A stretch of DNA of 7,844 nt, taken from contig CAYVQT010000095.1 in NCBI GenBank assembly GCA_964453665.1, positions 1-7,844 on the forward strand, in the 5' to 3' direction. Position 1 is the stretch's first letter; the number at the start of each line of letters is the position of its first letter. Below, piece after piece: positions 1 through 5,146 of this stretch. The notes below the pieces were generated by a model. That model saw only the letters and a program-made list of their open reading frames with translations. It made no database searches and was not told where the DNA came from. Made by a program: the position numbers and the translations under genes. The DNA comes from DAOUTY01 sp964453665 (GTDB lineage Bacteria > Chloroflexota > Dehalococcoidia > SZUA-161).

Positions 1-101
1 AAGAGAAGTGTTTTATTAGAAAGAGAGACTTCAATGATATTAGAAGCCTTTTACAGGAGTTGGCCGACGATAAGTTGATTACACAGAAAAATAGGGGGTA
101 A
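1..101 (+). CDS. C-terminal fragment of an unidentified protein (cut by window edge)
   Basis: A reading frame entering at base 3 stays open for 32 codons and stops at TAA 99-101. The peptide is hydrophilic, begins with EKCFIRKRDF and ends with ADDKLITQKNRG, and has a helix-like central stretch (NDIRSLLQELADDKL). It ends only 9 nt before the ATG of the next gene and supplies the GGGGG stretch that could serve as that gene's ribosome binding site, so the two are probably cotranscribed. The ending is compatible with the last helix of a small regulator, but too little is visible to name a family. Confidence 0.5.
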   Translation, partial: EKCFIRKRDFNDIRSLLQELADDKLITQKNRG

Positions 102-110
102 TTGAGTTAA

Positions 111-332
111 ATGGGCAAGAAAAAATTACTTCCAACAATTACCGCATTAGGTGGTCTTACATTTCTGATTGGATGTGTTCTTCTTGTGTTGGGGATAGAT
201 GGAGAACCAGGTGGAATTTATGACATTTTAATAGCTGTTGGGATTACATCTATTCTCTTTGGTGGAATTACGCTGATGATTACTTTGATATTGATCGTCA
301 TAAGGAACGCTGCAAAAAAAGTGGGGGGATAA
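111..332 (+). CDS. Small integral membrane protein, two transmembrane helices
   Basis: A 73-residue protein. After a basic start (MGKKK) there are two hydrophobic segments, roughly residues 9-29 and 38-64. A short polar turn (DGEPGG, about 30-35) lies between them, and the tail is basic (RNAAKKVGG). By the positive-inside rule both ends should face the cytoplasm, giving a helical hairpin. A GGGGG run at 94-98 lies about 12 nt before the ATG and is a loose ribosome binding site. It follows the preceding frame by 9 nt, suggesting one transcription unit. There are no cysteine or catalytic motifs. It could be a small accessory or regulatory membrane peptide of the upstream gene. I do not recognise a family. 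Confidence 0.7.
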   Translation: MGKKKLLPTITALGGLTFLIGCVLLVLGIDGEPGGIYDILIAVGITSILFGGITLMITLILIVIRNAAKKVGG

Positions 333-371
333 AATATGGGCGGTTTGATAGGTGAGTAATTATATAAGAAA

Positions 372-423
372 CCTTAGAAATAGTGCCAAACAAGAAAATA
401 AAAGAACCATTCTTATTCTAAGG
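372..423. repeat. 8-bp perfect inverted repeat with a 36-nt AT-rich loop
   Basis: CCTTAGAA (372-379) and TTCTAAGG (416-423) are exact reverse complements. Inside the loop a smaller hairpin, AAGAA-CCA-TTCTT (402-414), can form. It lies between the stop at 332 and the promoter at 428. It might be a weak transcription end for the upstream genes or a protein-binding palindrome. There is no T-run after it, so a classic intrinsic terminator is not supported. Confidence 0.35.
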
Positions 424-427
424 CTCG

Positions 428-456
428 TTGATAATTTCAGCGTCTCAGAATATCAT
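428..456 (+). promoter_or_regulatory. Sigma70-type promoter for the HEAT-repeat gene
   Basis: TTGATA (428-433) and TATCAT (451-456) are separated by exactly 17 nt, and each matches the consensus hexamer at five of six positions. The predicted transcription start near 463 would leave a leader of about 27 nt before the ATG at 490. This is the clearest promoter in the window and points to a bacterial host. Confidence 0.55.
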
Positions 457-489
457 ACCGACATGGAGCATTGACTTCGCATTATTCCT

Positions 490-2235
490 ATGAGTGGGCC
501 AATGATTTTGTGTAGGTACTGCCATGCGGTTATTGGAGAACTAGATGACTTCTGCTCCAACTGTGGTCTTGTTATCGCGACTGGTGAGCGGGGGATTAAA
601 GCACACAAACTTGTTCTAGCCAGCAACATTCCCGGAAGCAGTAATTTGGAACATTATGCAAATGCTATAGCATGTCTACAACCTATTGCAGCTTCTGATT
701 CAGACGCATTTCTCCTGTTGGTCTGGGCAGTACGAAATCATTATGATGGCGTGAGGCCCCTTGCGGCAGATGCGCTAGGAGAGATTGCAGATCAGAGGGC
801 AGTGCCGTGTCTCATCGACGCGCTCGATGATCCTTATCAGAGGGTTAGAGTAGCATCAATGGCAGCTCTTAAGAAAATGGGGCCATCGGCGAGTGCTGCA
901 GTGCCTCGTCTTGTCAATCTCCTAAAAGCTAGCGACCCCTTAGAGCGCATGGGCGCGGCAAGTGCCCTAGGGAATATTAGAGACCGAGCCGCAGTGCCAG
1001 CTCTGATCAAGGCTCTCACTCGCAAGCATAAGTATAACGCAGATAGAGAATACCAGAGCACGATGTATGTTCAGCCGGCGAACCGGCTATCATATGACTA
1101 TTATCAATCGAGCCACGTGGCGGCGACGGCGCTGGGTATAATCGGCGATACTAAAGCAGTACCAGCTCTAGTCAAGTGTCTGAATGCGCACAATCAGTAC
1201 CTGCGTAGAAGTGCTTCAGAGGCGCTAGGAAAGATCTGTGGTCCGGAGCATATACCTATACTACTCAAAGCGCTCAAGGATCGAAGAAACCAAGTGCGCG
1301 AAGGGGCGACAGTCGCTCTTGGTGGCATAGGGCCTTCTGCACAAGCAGCCGTGCCCGCCCTTATTCAGGCGCTCAAGGATAGAGAGCCGAGTGTACGTGA
1401 AAGTGCTGCACGGGCATTGGGAAGTATTGGAGATCCAGCCGCAGTGACCGCACTAGTGGATGCGTTGGCGGACACCAACCATCTGCTTAGAGTTTGGTCC
1501 GCGCATGCACTTGGTACTATTGGGCCTTCTGCACAGGCAGCCGTACCTGCCCTCATCAAGGCGCTCAGGGACAGCGACAACCTTGTGCGCCGAGACGCTG
1601 CAAGAGCGTTGGGAAGAATTGGCAGTGATAGCGCTGTGTCTATGCTAATTAGCACTGCGATAGACACAGATTATTATGTCAGTGAGGAGGCCTTGAAAGC
1701 CTTGCGTCTTCTCGGTAGCGAAGCAATGGAGGCGCTTCTAGTTCGAGTGTTGCGAGATCTATACCATGCTAAGTACGGCAGTGAGTGGCAGGACCTCATC
1801 TATTCTGCGCTTGACAATAAGCTGAACGACTTATACTTTCGTATTTCGAAAAGGTTTGATGACAGCAACGAGATACGTTTACTAAGCGAGTTCATGTATA
1901 TTTTGAATGGGATTTACAATGATATTTGCCTTCATCGTTATCTGCGCGAGCGTACTTGGAGCAGCAAATTGCCCGCTGTGTTGTCTAGTTCCGCTAGGCA
2001 ATGGGCACATGATGGGCTTGCACGTCTGTCCGAGTTTGAAGAAGGCACAATGACTTGGCCACAGGAAAGTCTACTTATTGATGTCCTCAGAGACGAGAGC
2101 CTTCGCGGCATACTGCCCAGTGTCTTGCGTAAGATGCGAGACGACGTAGACAAGCGTGCTCTTCTGGAGATGGTCAAAGGTATCTTATTGAAAAACAACA
2201 TGCGCGAAGCACTCGACTATCTTTATTTAGAATGA
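490..2235 (+). CDS. Zinc-ribbon plus HEAT-repeat scaffold protein
   Basis: A 581-residue protein. Residues 8-25 hold CRYC and CSNC (C8, C11, C22, C25), a short zinc ribbon. From about 75 to 410 runs a HEAT-repeat solenoid of the PBS-lyase-like type. Units of about 31-32 residues repeat the pattern VR..AA.ALG.IGD..AVPALI.AL.D, seen for example near 88, 120, 152, 208, 239, 270, 302, 334 and 366. An insert rich in Tyr, Asn and Arg (about 178-207) interrupts the solenoid. The last 170 residues look helical but do not follow the repeat. There is no signal peptide or membrane segment, so it is probably a cytosolic protein-binding scaffold. The start at 490 lacks a good ribosome binding site (GGAG at 465-468 is about 21 nt away), and the ATG at 502 is an alternative. 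An in-frame TGA at 472 rules out earlier starts. The partner is unknown. Confidence 0.88.
   Translation: MSGPMILCRYCHAVIGELDDFCSNCGLVIATGERGIKAHKLVLASNIPGSSNLEHYANAIACLQPIAASDSDAFLLLVWAVRNHYDGVRPLAADALGEIADQRAVPCLIDALDDPYQRVRVASMAALKKMGPSASAAVPRLVNLLKASDPLERMGAASALGNIRDRAAVPALIKALTRKHKYNADREYQSTMYVQPANRLSYDYYQSSHVAATALGIIGDTKAVPALVKCLNAHNQYLRRSASEALGKICGPEHIPILLKALKDRRNQVREGATVALGGIGPSAQAAVPALIQALKDREPSVRESAARALGSIGDPAAVTALVDALADTNHLLRVWSAHALGTIGPSAQAAVPALIKALRDSDNLVRRDAARALGRIGSDSAVSMLISTAIDTDYYVSEEALKALRLLGSEAMEALLVRVLRDLYHAKYGSEWQDLIYSALDNKLNDLYFRISKRFDDSNEIRLLSEFMYILNGIYNDICLHRYLRERTWSSKLPAVLSSSARQWAHDGLARLSEFEEGTMTWPQESLLIDVLRDESLRGILPSVLRKMRDDVDKRALLEMVKGILLKNNMREALDYLYLE
1330..1572 (+). 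repeat. Near-identical HEAT units 192 nt apart
   Basis: Bases 1330-1380 and 1522-1572 differ at only 8 of 51 positions, mostly third codon positions. They encode GPSAQAAVPALIQALKD and GPSAQAAVPALIKALRD, 64 residues (two HEAT units) apart. A diverged relative, GPSASAAVPRLV, lies at residue 131. This points to growth of the solenoid by duplicating a two-repeat block. Confidence 0.6.
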
Positions 2236-2324
2236 GCGCTCCTAAGATCCAGTTCAACCTTTCATTATAGAGTAAACTATTCAACGACAGTCTTATATTA
2301 TAGTAAAGAGTGTGTTTATCCAAC

Positions 2325-2574
2325 TTAGTTATGCTTAAGCCCTAATCGGGCTTTCCAGTTTGCACAAATCTCCCTATCCAGCTCAGAGTTCCTGAGCCTC
2401 TTGACGTGTCCCCTAAATCCCAATCAATAGTAGCCTGCTTTTTTGGTATTCCCGTAATTCATCTTCATTAAGATTGCTCGCCCACTTTTTATCAAGTGCT
2501 AACCAAGTGCTACGTTGAAATACGTCAGGTCGTAAGTGAAAAAGGTCTCGCCGTATGGATGATGGTCTTCCTGC
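2325..2574 (-). pseudogene. Frameshifted C-terminal part of the 2525-3001 gene
   Basis: Two overlapping minus-strand frames read like one protein. The first (2574 down to TAG 2415-2413) includes PDVFQRSTWLALDKKW and NEDELREYQKSRLLLIGI. The second (ending at TAA 2327-2325) reads GHVKRLRNSELDREICANWK and then ARLGLKHN. Each step from the frame of the 2525-3001 ORF, and then between these two frames, is a single +1 shift. Each can be healed by removing one T on the minus strand, from the T5 run near 2540 and from the TTT just before the TAG. Healed, the whole gene would be about 224 codons. Either the gene is decaying or these are homopolymer sequencing errors. The peptide is charged, helical and not recognised. 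Confidence 0.5.
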
Positions 2575-3001
2575 TCAAGCCACGAAAGAAAGAGTACAGC
2601 TTAAGGCTCCTCCCCTCTACGAATAGGTGCTGGCAGACAACACTGCTGCCTGCCAACTCCCCATTTACTAGCATATCGTTTAGCAGTTGCGCAAAAAAGT
2701 CTTCCAACTCTTCGTCCGACGCTTCGTCCAACGCTGCCTGTTCCTCTTCTGTCGTCGCGATAAGGGTTTGGGCCTGAAATTGAACATGCTTCCTACTCTG
2801 TAGCAGATAAGAGTTGGTACGGTTGAATTGCTCAAACACATCGGCTGCGAATTGAGCCCCGTCACCTTGGGGAACCCAGCGAGTGATGCTAATGACACTG
2901 ATTAGCGAATCAACTGGGAAGACAAGATCAGTTGAATCAGGTTCCGAAACCATTATGTACGTTTGGCTTCCAACCTTAATCTGGTCTTCTCTCCGTGCCA
3001 T
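2525..3001 (-). CDS. Unidentified 158-residue protein, probably truncated by a frameshift
   Basis: The ATG at 3001-2999 is preceded by AGGAGGG (3015-3009) with 7 nt spacing, an excellent start. The N-terminal half reads as a compact mixed alpha/beta domain (KVGSQTYIMVSE, DLVFPVDSLISVISITRWVP). An acidic helical stretch follows (EEEQAALDEASDEELEDFFA, about residues 85-104), then a more basic region (SLKLYSFFRGLSRKTIIHTA). The frame stops at TGA 2527-2525. Sequence in another frame starting at 2574 looks like the genuine continuation (see 2325-2574), so this C-terminus is probably artificial. There are no membrane segments or signal peptide. It converges with the HEAT gene and lies downstream of the broken frame at 3047-3319, possibly in the same former operon. 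I do not recognise the family. Confidence 0.6.
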   Translation of the reverse strand: MARREDQIKVGSQTYIMVSEPDSTDLVFPVDSLISVISITRWVPQGDGAQFAADVFEQFNRTNSYLLQSRKHVQFQAQTLIATTEEEQAALDEASDEELEDFFAQLLNDMLVNGELAGSSVVCQHLFVEGRSLKLYSFFRGLSRKTIIHTARPFSLTT

Positions 3002-3046
3002 CTCGATACCCTCCTAGTTGCTGGCGCTGATACGTCGTCTAATTCA

Positions 3047-3319
3047 CTATTGCGCCGTACCGATTGCCCAAGTGCTCAAAGTTGTCTGGAATGCGATTCC
3101 CAGAAGATGTGCAGCCATGCTCCATTCTTGGCGCATTTCTGATTCGGTCATGTCAATCACTGCCGTTCTGGTTGCCTTCACGTTGTCTGTGTAAATGAAG
3201 TTCCGTAGGCCTTGTAGAAAAGATGAGGCTCGTCTGTAATCCTACACCTCTTTCCTTGCTTCAATTCCCACAATCCTACAGGCATTCCCTATTTCAACTC
3301 CCGATAAGGCGATGTTCAT
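3047..3319 (-). pseudogene. Small gene remnant interrupted by an in-frame amber codon
   Basis: From ATG 3319-3317 a frame reads MNIALSGVEIGNACRIVGIE and ARKEV, meets TAG at 3244-3242, and stays open after it. The second part includes DYRRASSFLQGLRNFIYTDN, TESEMRQEWSMAAHLLGIAF and QTTLSTWAIGTAQ, and ends in a tandem TAG-TGA at 3049-3044. The part after the amber, especially 3047-3181 (possible GTG start at 3181), looks more protein-like than any competing frame. No proper ribosome binding site precedes either start. It ends 46 nt before the well-supported start at 3001, in the same frame and orientation. Likely readings are a nonsense-mutated small gene, or a functional 44-residue ORF from the GTG. 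I do not recognise a family. Confidence 0.35.
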
Positions 3320-3332
3320 CCCTCATCGCCTT
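3306..3332. other. 9-bp perfect hairpin over a possible start codon
   Basis: AAGGCGATG (3306-3314) pairs exactly with CATCGCCTT (3324-3332) around a 9-nt loop. On the minus strand the loop and 3' arm contain GAGGGATGAACATC, so the ATG of the 3319 frame would be at the loop edge. It could be translational control or a relic of a mobile element end. On the plus strand it is followed by only one further T (3333). Confidence 0.4.
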
Positions 3333-3410
3333 TGTGATCGACATTATTCAACACCTCGCGTCTGGTTGTCAAGACATCCCCGAGCCGAACCACGTTGCAG
3401 CCTGCGACAT

Positions 3411-3494
3411 CTAAGACAACAGCCCGGCATCCCATGTAATCCTGAATCCGCGGAACTCCAGCCGCAGCCCTTTGTCAAATTAAAGCCTCCTCAT
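3411..3494 (-). pseudogene. Possible N-terminal relic of an IS1380-type transposase
   Basis: From ATG 3494-3492 the frame reads MRRL, then TAA, then FDKGLRLEFRGFRITWDAGL and LS, ending at TAG 3413-3411. From memory of the family, IS1380 transposases open with a short strand-rich segment followed by an S/T-x-DAGLL motif. ITWDAGLL fits that, and a single CAA-to-TAA change would explain the internal stop. The usual continuation (a RELDE-like helix) is absent in all frames that I checked, so at most about 25 residues remain. No inverted terminal repeats were found around it. The match is short and the family call is tentative. Confidence 0.3.
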
Positions 3495-3508
3495 GCCACT
3501 CTTCGTAG

Positions 3509-3531
3509 CTAGATGACCTTTTGTCGTCTAG
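3509..3531. other. 9-bp hairpin of unknown role
   Basis: CTAGATGAC (3509-3517) faces GTCGTCTAG (3523-3531) across a 5-nt loop (CTTTT). Eight Watson-Crick pairs and one G-T pair form on the plus strand. No T-run follows on either strand. It sits just upstream of the IS1380-like relic on the minus strand and may be part of a transcript end or a mobile element boundary. Confidence 0.3.
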
Positions 3532-3638
3532 TCCGAATGGCCCGAGTTGGATTCAAGCGGGTATGAGAGTCTAGCCCAACCTAAGAGAAACGTTCGTTTT
3601 TCAGTTTCGGCTTTAAGCCCGGCATCAGCTTTGCATAG

Positions 3639-3670
3639 AAAAAGGGTCGCACGTTTTCACGTGTGGCCCC
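3639..3670 (-). terminator. Likely intrinsic terminator of the minus-strand operon
   Basis: Read on the minus strand, GGG-GCCA-CACGT-GAAA-ACGTG-CGA-CCC is followed by TTTTTC. A GAAA-capped 5-bp stem is extended by a second GGG/CCC stem across a small internal loop, and five Ts follow immediately. It lies about 105 nt downstream of the stop of the zinc ribbon gene at 3775 and is the best candidate for the end of the operon that begins near 6119. Confidence 0.45.
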
Positions 3671-3698
3671 TTACTTTGGGAGATGCCAACCGGTACAG

Positions 3699-3716
3699 CC
3701 TCCTTGGGAGGTTTTT
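3699..3716 (+). terminator. Short plus-strand terminator hairpin
   Basis: CCTCC-TTG-GGAGG followed by TTTTT (3712-3716). The stem is only 5 bp but GC-rich and the T-run is clean. It faces the minus-strand terminator at 3639-3670, so this spot would block transcription from both sides. No plus-strand protein gene ends here, which is why an RNA transcript is suspected upstream. Confidence 0.4.
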
Positions 3717-3721
3717 CAGCA

Positions 3722-3760
3722 CTAACTACTGTCTGATGCTACCCTGAATAGCGAAGTCAT
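3722..3760 (-). CDS. Twelve-codon micro-ORF with an ideal ribosome binding site (doubtful)
   Basis: AGGAGG at 3773-3768 stands 7 nt before ATG 3760-3758, an optimal arrangement placed immediately after the stop of the 3775-4050 gene. The ORF encodes MTSLFRVASDSS and stops at TAG 3724-3722. The frame then stays open for another 22 codons (LVLKNLPRRLYRLASPKVRG and two more) to a TGA. Either a real tiny peptide is made at the end of the operon, or this is the beginning of a gene truncated by the decay seen to its left. Confidence 0.2.
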   Translation of the reverse strand: MTSLFRVASDSS

Positions 3761-3774
3761 ATTTTGGCCTCCTG

Positions 3775-4050
3775 TTAACCATCATAATAGAACGTGCGCA
3801 CCCGGCATATTCCGCACCACGTAGTATGACCGCCACGGCATGGTTTCTGTTCAAGTTGGTGATGGCATAACCTGCCTCCAAAACGCAGTCTTTCCAAGAG
3901 TTGAGGGTTATCAAAGAACGTTATCGACCCGCAATCCATACAATGCGCCATATATCCCCTCTCCAGCTCAAAGACCTGTGCCTTCGTCCCGCAAGTACAA
4001 TCCATCGTAAATTCGGTCGGCTTCTTCCTGTTTGTTTTCTTTCTGGCCAT
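3775..4050 (-). CDS. Small double zinc-ribbon protein
   Basis: A 91-residue protein with a basic start (MARKKTNRKK). The first metal-binding set is CTC (C18, C20) with CMDC (C37, C40). The second set is probably drawn from C62, H63, H64, C71, H75, C79 and C82 (LCHHQ, KPC, WCGIC). Such paired zinc ribbons usually bind nucleic acid or hold a protein complex together; no catalytic motif is visible. The frame can be extended upstream, but this ATG is preferred because it lies 1 nt after the stop of the preceding gene (4054-4052) with GGGAG 6 nt before it. The upstream extension would overlap that gene by about 80 nt. It is the last clear gene of the minus-strand operon, so it is likely to act with the coiled-coil and RuvA-III-like proteins. 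The family is unknown. Confidence 0.72.
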   Translation of the reverse strand: MARKKTNRKKPTEFTMDCTCGTKAQVFELERGYMAHCMDCGSITFFDNPQLLERLRFGGRLCHHQLEQKPCRGGHTTWCGICRVRTFYYDG

Positions 4051-4051
4051 A

Positions 4052-5146
4052 CTATTCTCCCAGTTGCAGCTTGATAGGAGTCCCAGTCGGCAGGTTAAGG
4101 GACTGGTAGACACTCTCATCATAGACTGCATCAGGATAGTTACAGCAGGGACACCTTCTTGCCGGAGGCTTTTCGGTCCAGAAACGGGCGCCAGCGGTAG
4201 AGCGGTCTATGCTACCGGTCAAAGCATGAAGTGGGTTATTGCAGCGGACGAAAAATACCCCTCTCCAGCCCGCCAGGCAATCCATAAGCCCGCTCAGCCC
4301 CTGGTATCGACGGTAGAACCTTCTGAGTTCTTCCTGCTCGGCCAGATCGGCCTGTAGCTGGCCAAGGATGCCTTTCAGCTGCTGGCGCGTCTGCTCAAGG
4401 TCGTTTATCACCGCTTGCCTTTTGTCCTTCTCTGATTGAAGTTTATCTAACTCTTGCTTCAACGCTTTCTCCTGGGCTTCGCCCCGCTCTTTCAGCTCGG
4501 CGATATAGTCGCTGAGTGTCTGCTGCTCACTTAGCCCTCTGGATAGCTCCTCTCTGGCATCCTCATGGCCGGCAAATTCCTGACACAGGTCAAGTAACAG
4601 TTTCAGGCTGAAGCCGCGGCTTTCCACTTCGGCCTTCAGCTGGCCCGCAGTGACTACATCCTGCTCAGTCACCTTTGCCTTTTCCCTGCACCGCTCGATA
4701 TCCCTGTCAAGCTGCCGTCTCTCTTTCCCCGCCTTCTTTCGGAGGGCCAGTAGTTGCATCTCTTCCCTTTCACGCTCCGCAGTTACTACACGCAGATCCT
4801 GTGTTGCCTTTTCGATATCACCAGTTAGCTGGCTTAACCTGTGTCCCGCCTCCTGATTATCATTTTGCCGGGCAGAGAGCCTTTGCTTAAGCCTGGCCAT
4901 CTCCGCCTCCAGCTGTTCCTTCTCCAGCAGCAGTTGATTACAGGCATTGATGGCCTCGGCGCAGGGTATCCCTTTCTCTTCCTCCAGCTGCGCCAGGGCA
5001 TAGACAGCGTCTAAATAACCCGAATCGGCGAGCCTCTTTTCCAGCGTCATCAGGTCCTGATACTGCCTCTCGCTGAAGCCGGGGCAGAAGGTACGGGCCG
5101 CCCTGATAATCTCCCTTATTTCGTCGACCGTTAACTCCTCGCTCAT
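4052..5146 (-). CDS. Coiled-coil protein with a C-terminal cysteine cluster
   Basis: A 364-residue protein. Residues 1-65 form a small helical region (TVDEIREIIRAARTF, LDAVYALAQLEEEKGIPC). About 66-170 is a long heptad coiled coil. About 171-215 is a short globular break (GFSLKLLLDLCQEFAGHEDA), and about 216-280 is a second coiled coil. The last 80 residues are compact: WRGVFFVRCNNPLHALTG (C302, H307) and RRCPCCNYPDAVYDE (C332, C334, C335), a probable zinc site. The start is ATG 5146 with GGAGG 6 nt upstream; a TTG at 5149 is possible but less well placed. The start shares one base with the preceding stop (TGATG), implying coupled translation. It has the same coil-break-coil plan as the divergent 6390 protein. 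It may be a DNA or protein tether, but no enzyme motif is visible. The family is not recognised. Confidence 0.78.
   Translation of the reverse strand: MSEELTVDEIREIIRAARTFCPGFSERQYQDLMTLEKRLADSGYLDAVYALAQLEEEKGIPCAEAINACNQLLLEKEQLEAEMARLKQRLSARQNDNQEAGHRLSQLTGDIEKATQDLRVVTAEREREEMQLLALRKKAGKERRQLDRDIERCREKAKVTEQDVVTAGQLKAEVESRGFSLKLLLDLCQEFAGHEDAREELSRGLSEQQTLSDYIAELKERGEAQEKALKQELDKLQSEKDKRQAVINDLEQTRQQLKGILGQLQADLAEQEELRRFYRRYQGLSGLMDCLAGWRGVFFVRCNNPLHALTGSIDRSTAGARFWTEKPPARRCPCCNYPDAVYDESVYQSLNLPTGTPIKLQLGE

Larger units (their letters stand above)
3590..3716 (+). ncRNA. Candidate structured RNA ending in a terminator
   Basis: On the plus strand GGCATC (3621-3626) pairs with GATGCC (3682-3687). 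Nested inside are GGG (3644-3646) with CCC (3668-3670) and, inside that, CACGT-TTTC-ACGTG (3650-3663). A short hairpin with five Ts follows at 3699-3716. Nested long-range pairing followed by a terminator is typical of a small RNA or a leader. Most of this is also self-complementary when read on the minus strand, so the orientation is uncertain. It does not match a riboswitch class that I can recognise. No promoter is obvious upstream. Confidence 0.28.

Noticed and set aside
2337..2353. AAGCCC-TAATC-GGGCTT hairpin as terminator of the HEAT gene
   Set aside because: The stem is only 6 bp and neither strand has a real T-run. It also overlaps the last codons of the minus-strand frame ending at 2325, so it may be chance coding sequence.
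2420..2470. Programmed frameshifting at the A6G run in the 2325-2574 remnant
   Set aside because: The run is not in the phase needed for a -1 slippery heptamer, and the needed shift is +1.
3258..3302. TTCAATTCCC and TTCAACTCCC as CRISPR-like repeats
   Set aside because: Only two imperfect 10-base copies about 33 bp apart, with no third copy and no repeat of normal length or spacing.
3312..3512. Plus-strand open frames at 3223-3747
   Set aside because: The peptides are rich in Pro, Arg, His and Ser with no helical pattern and no ribosome binding site. They overlap better minus-strand candidates and hairpins.
3590..3720. Cyclic-di-GMP-I riboswitch on the minus strand (GCAAAGC with a GAAA-capped stem)
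   Set aside because: The GGCAAACC-type element and the final conserved stem are missing; only an 8-base likeness remains.
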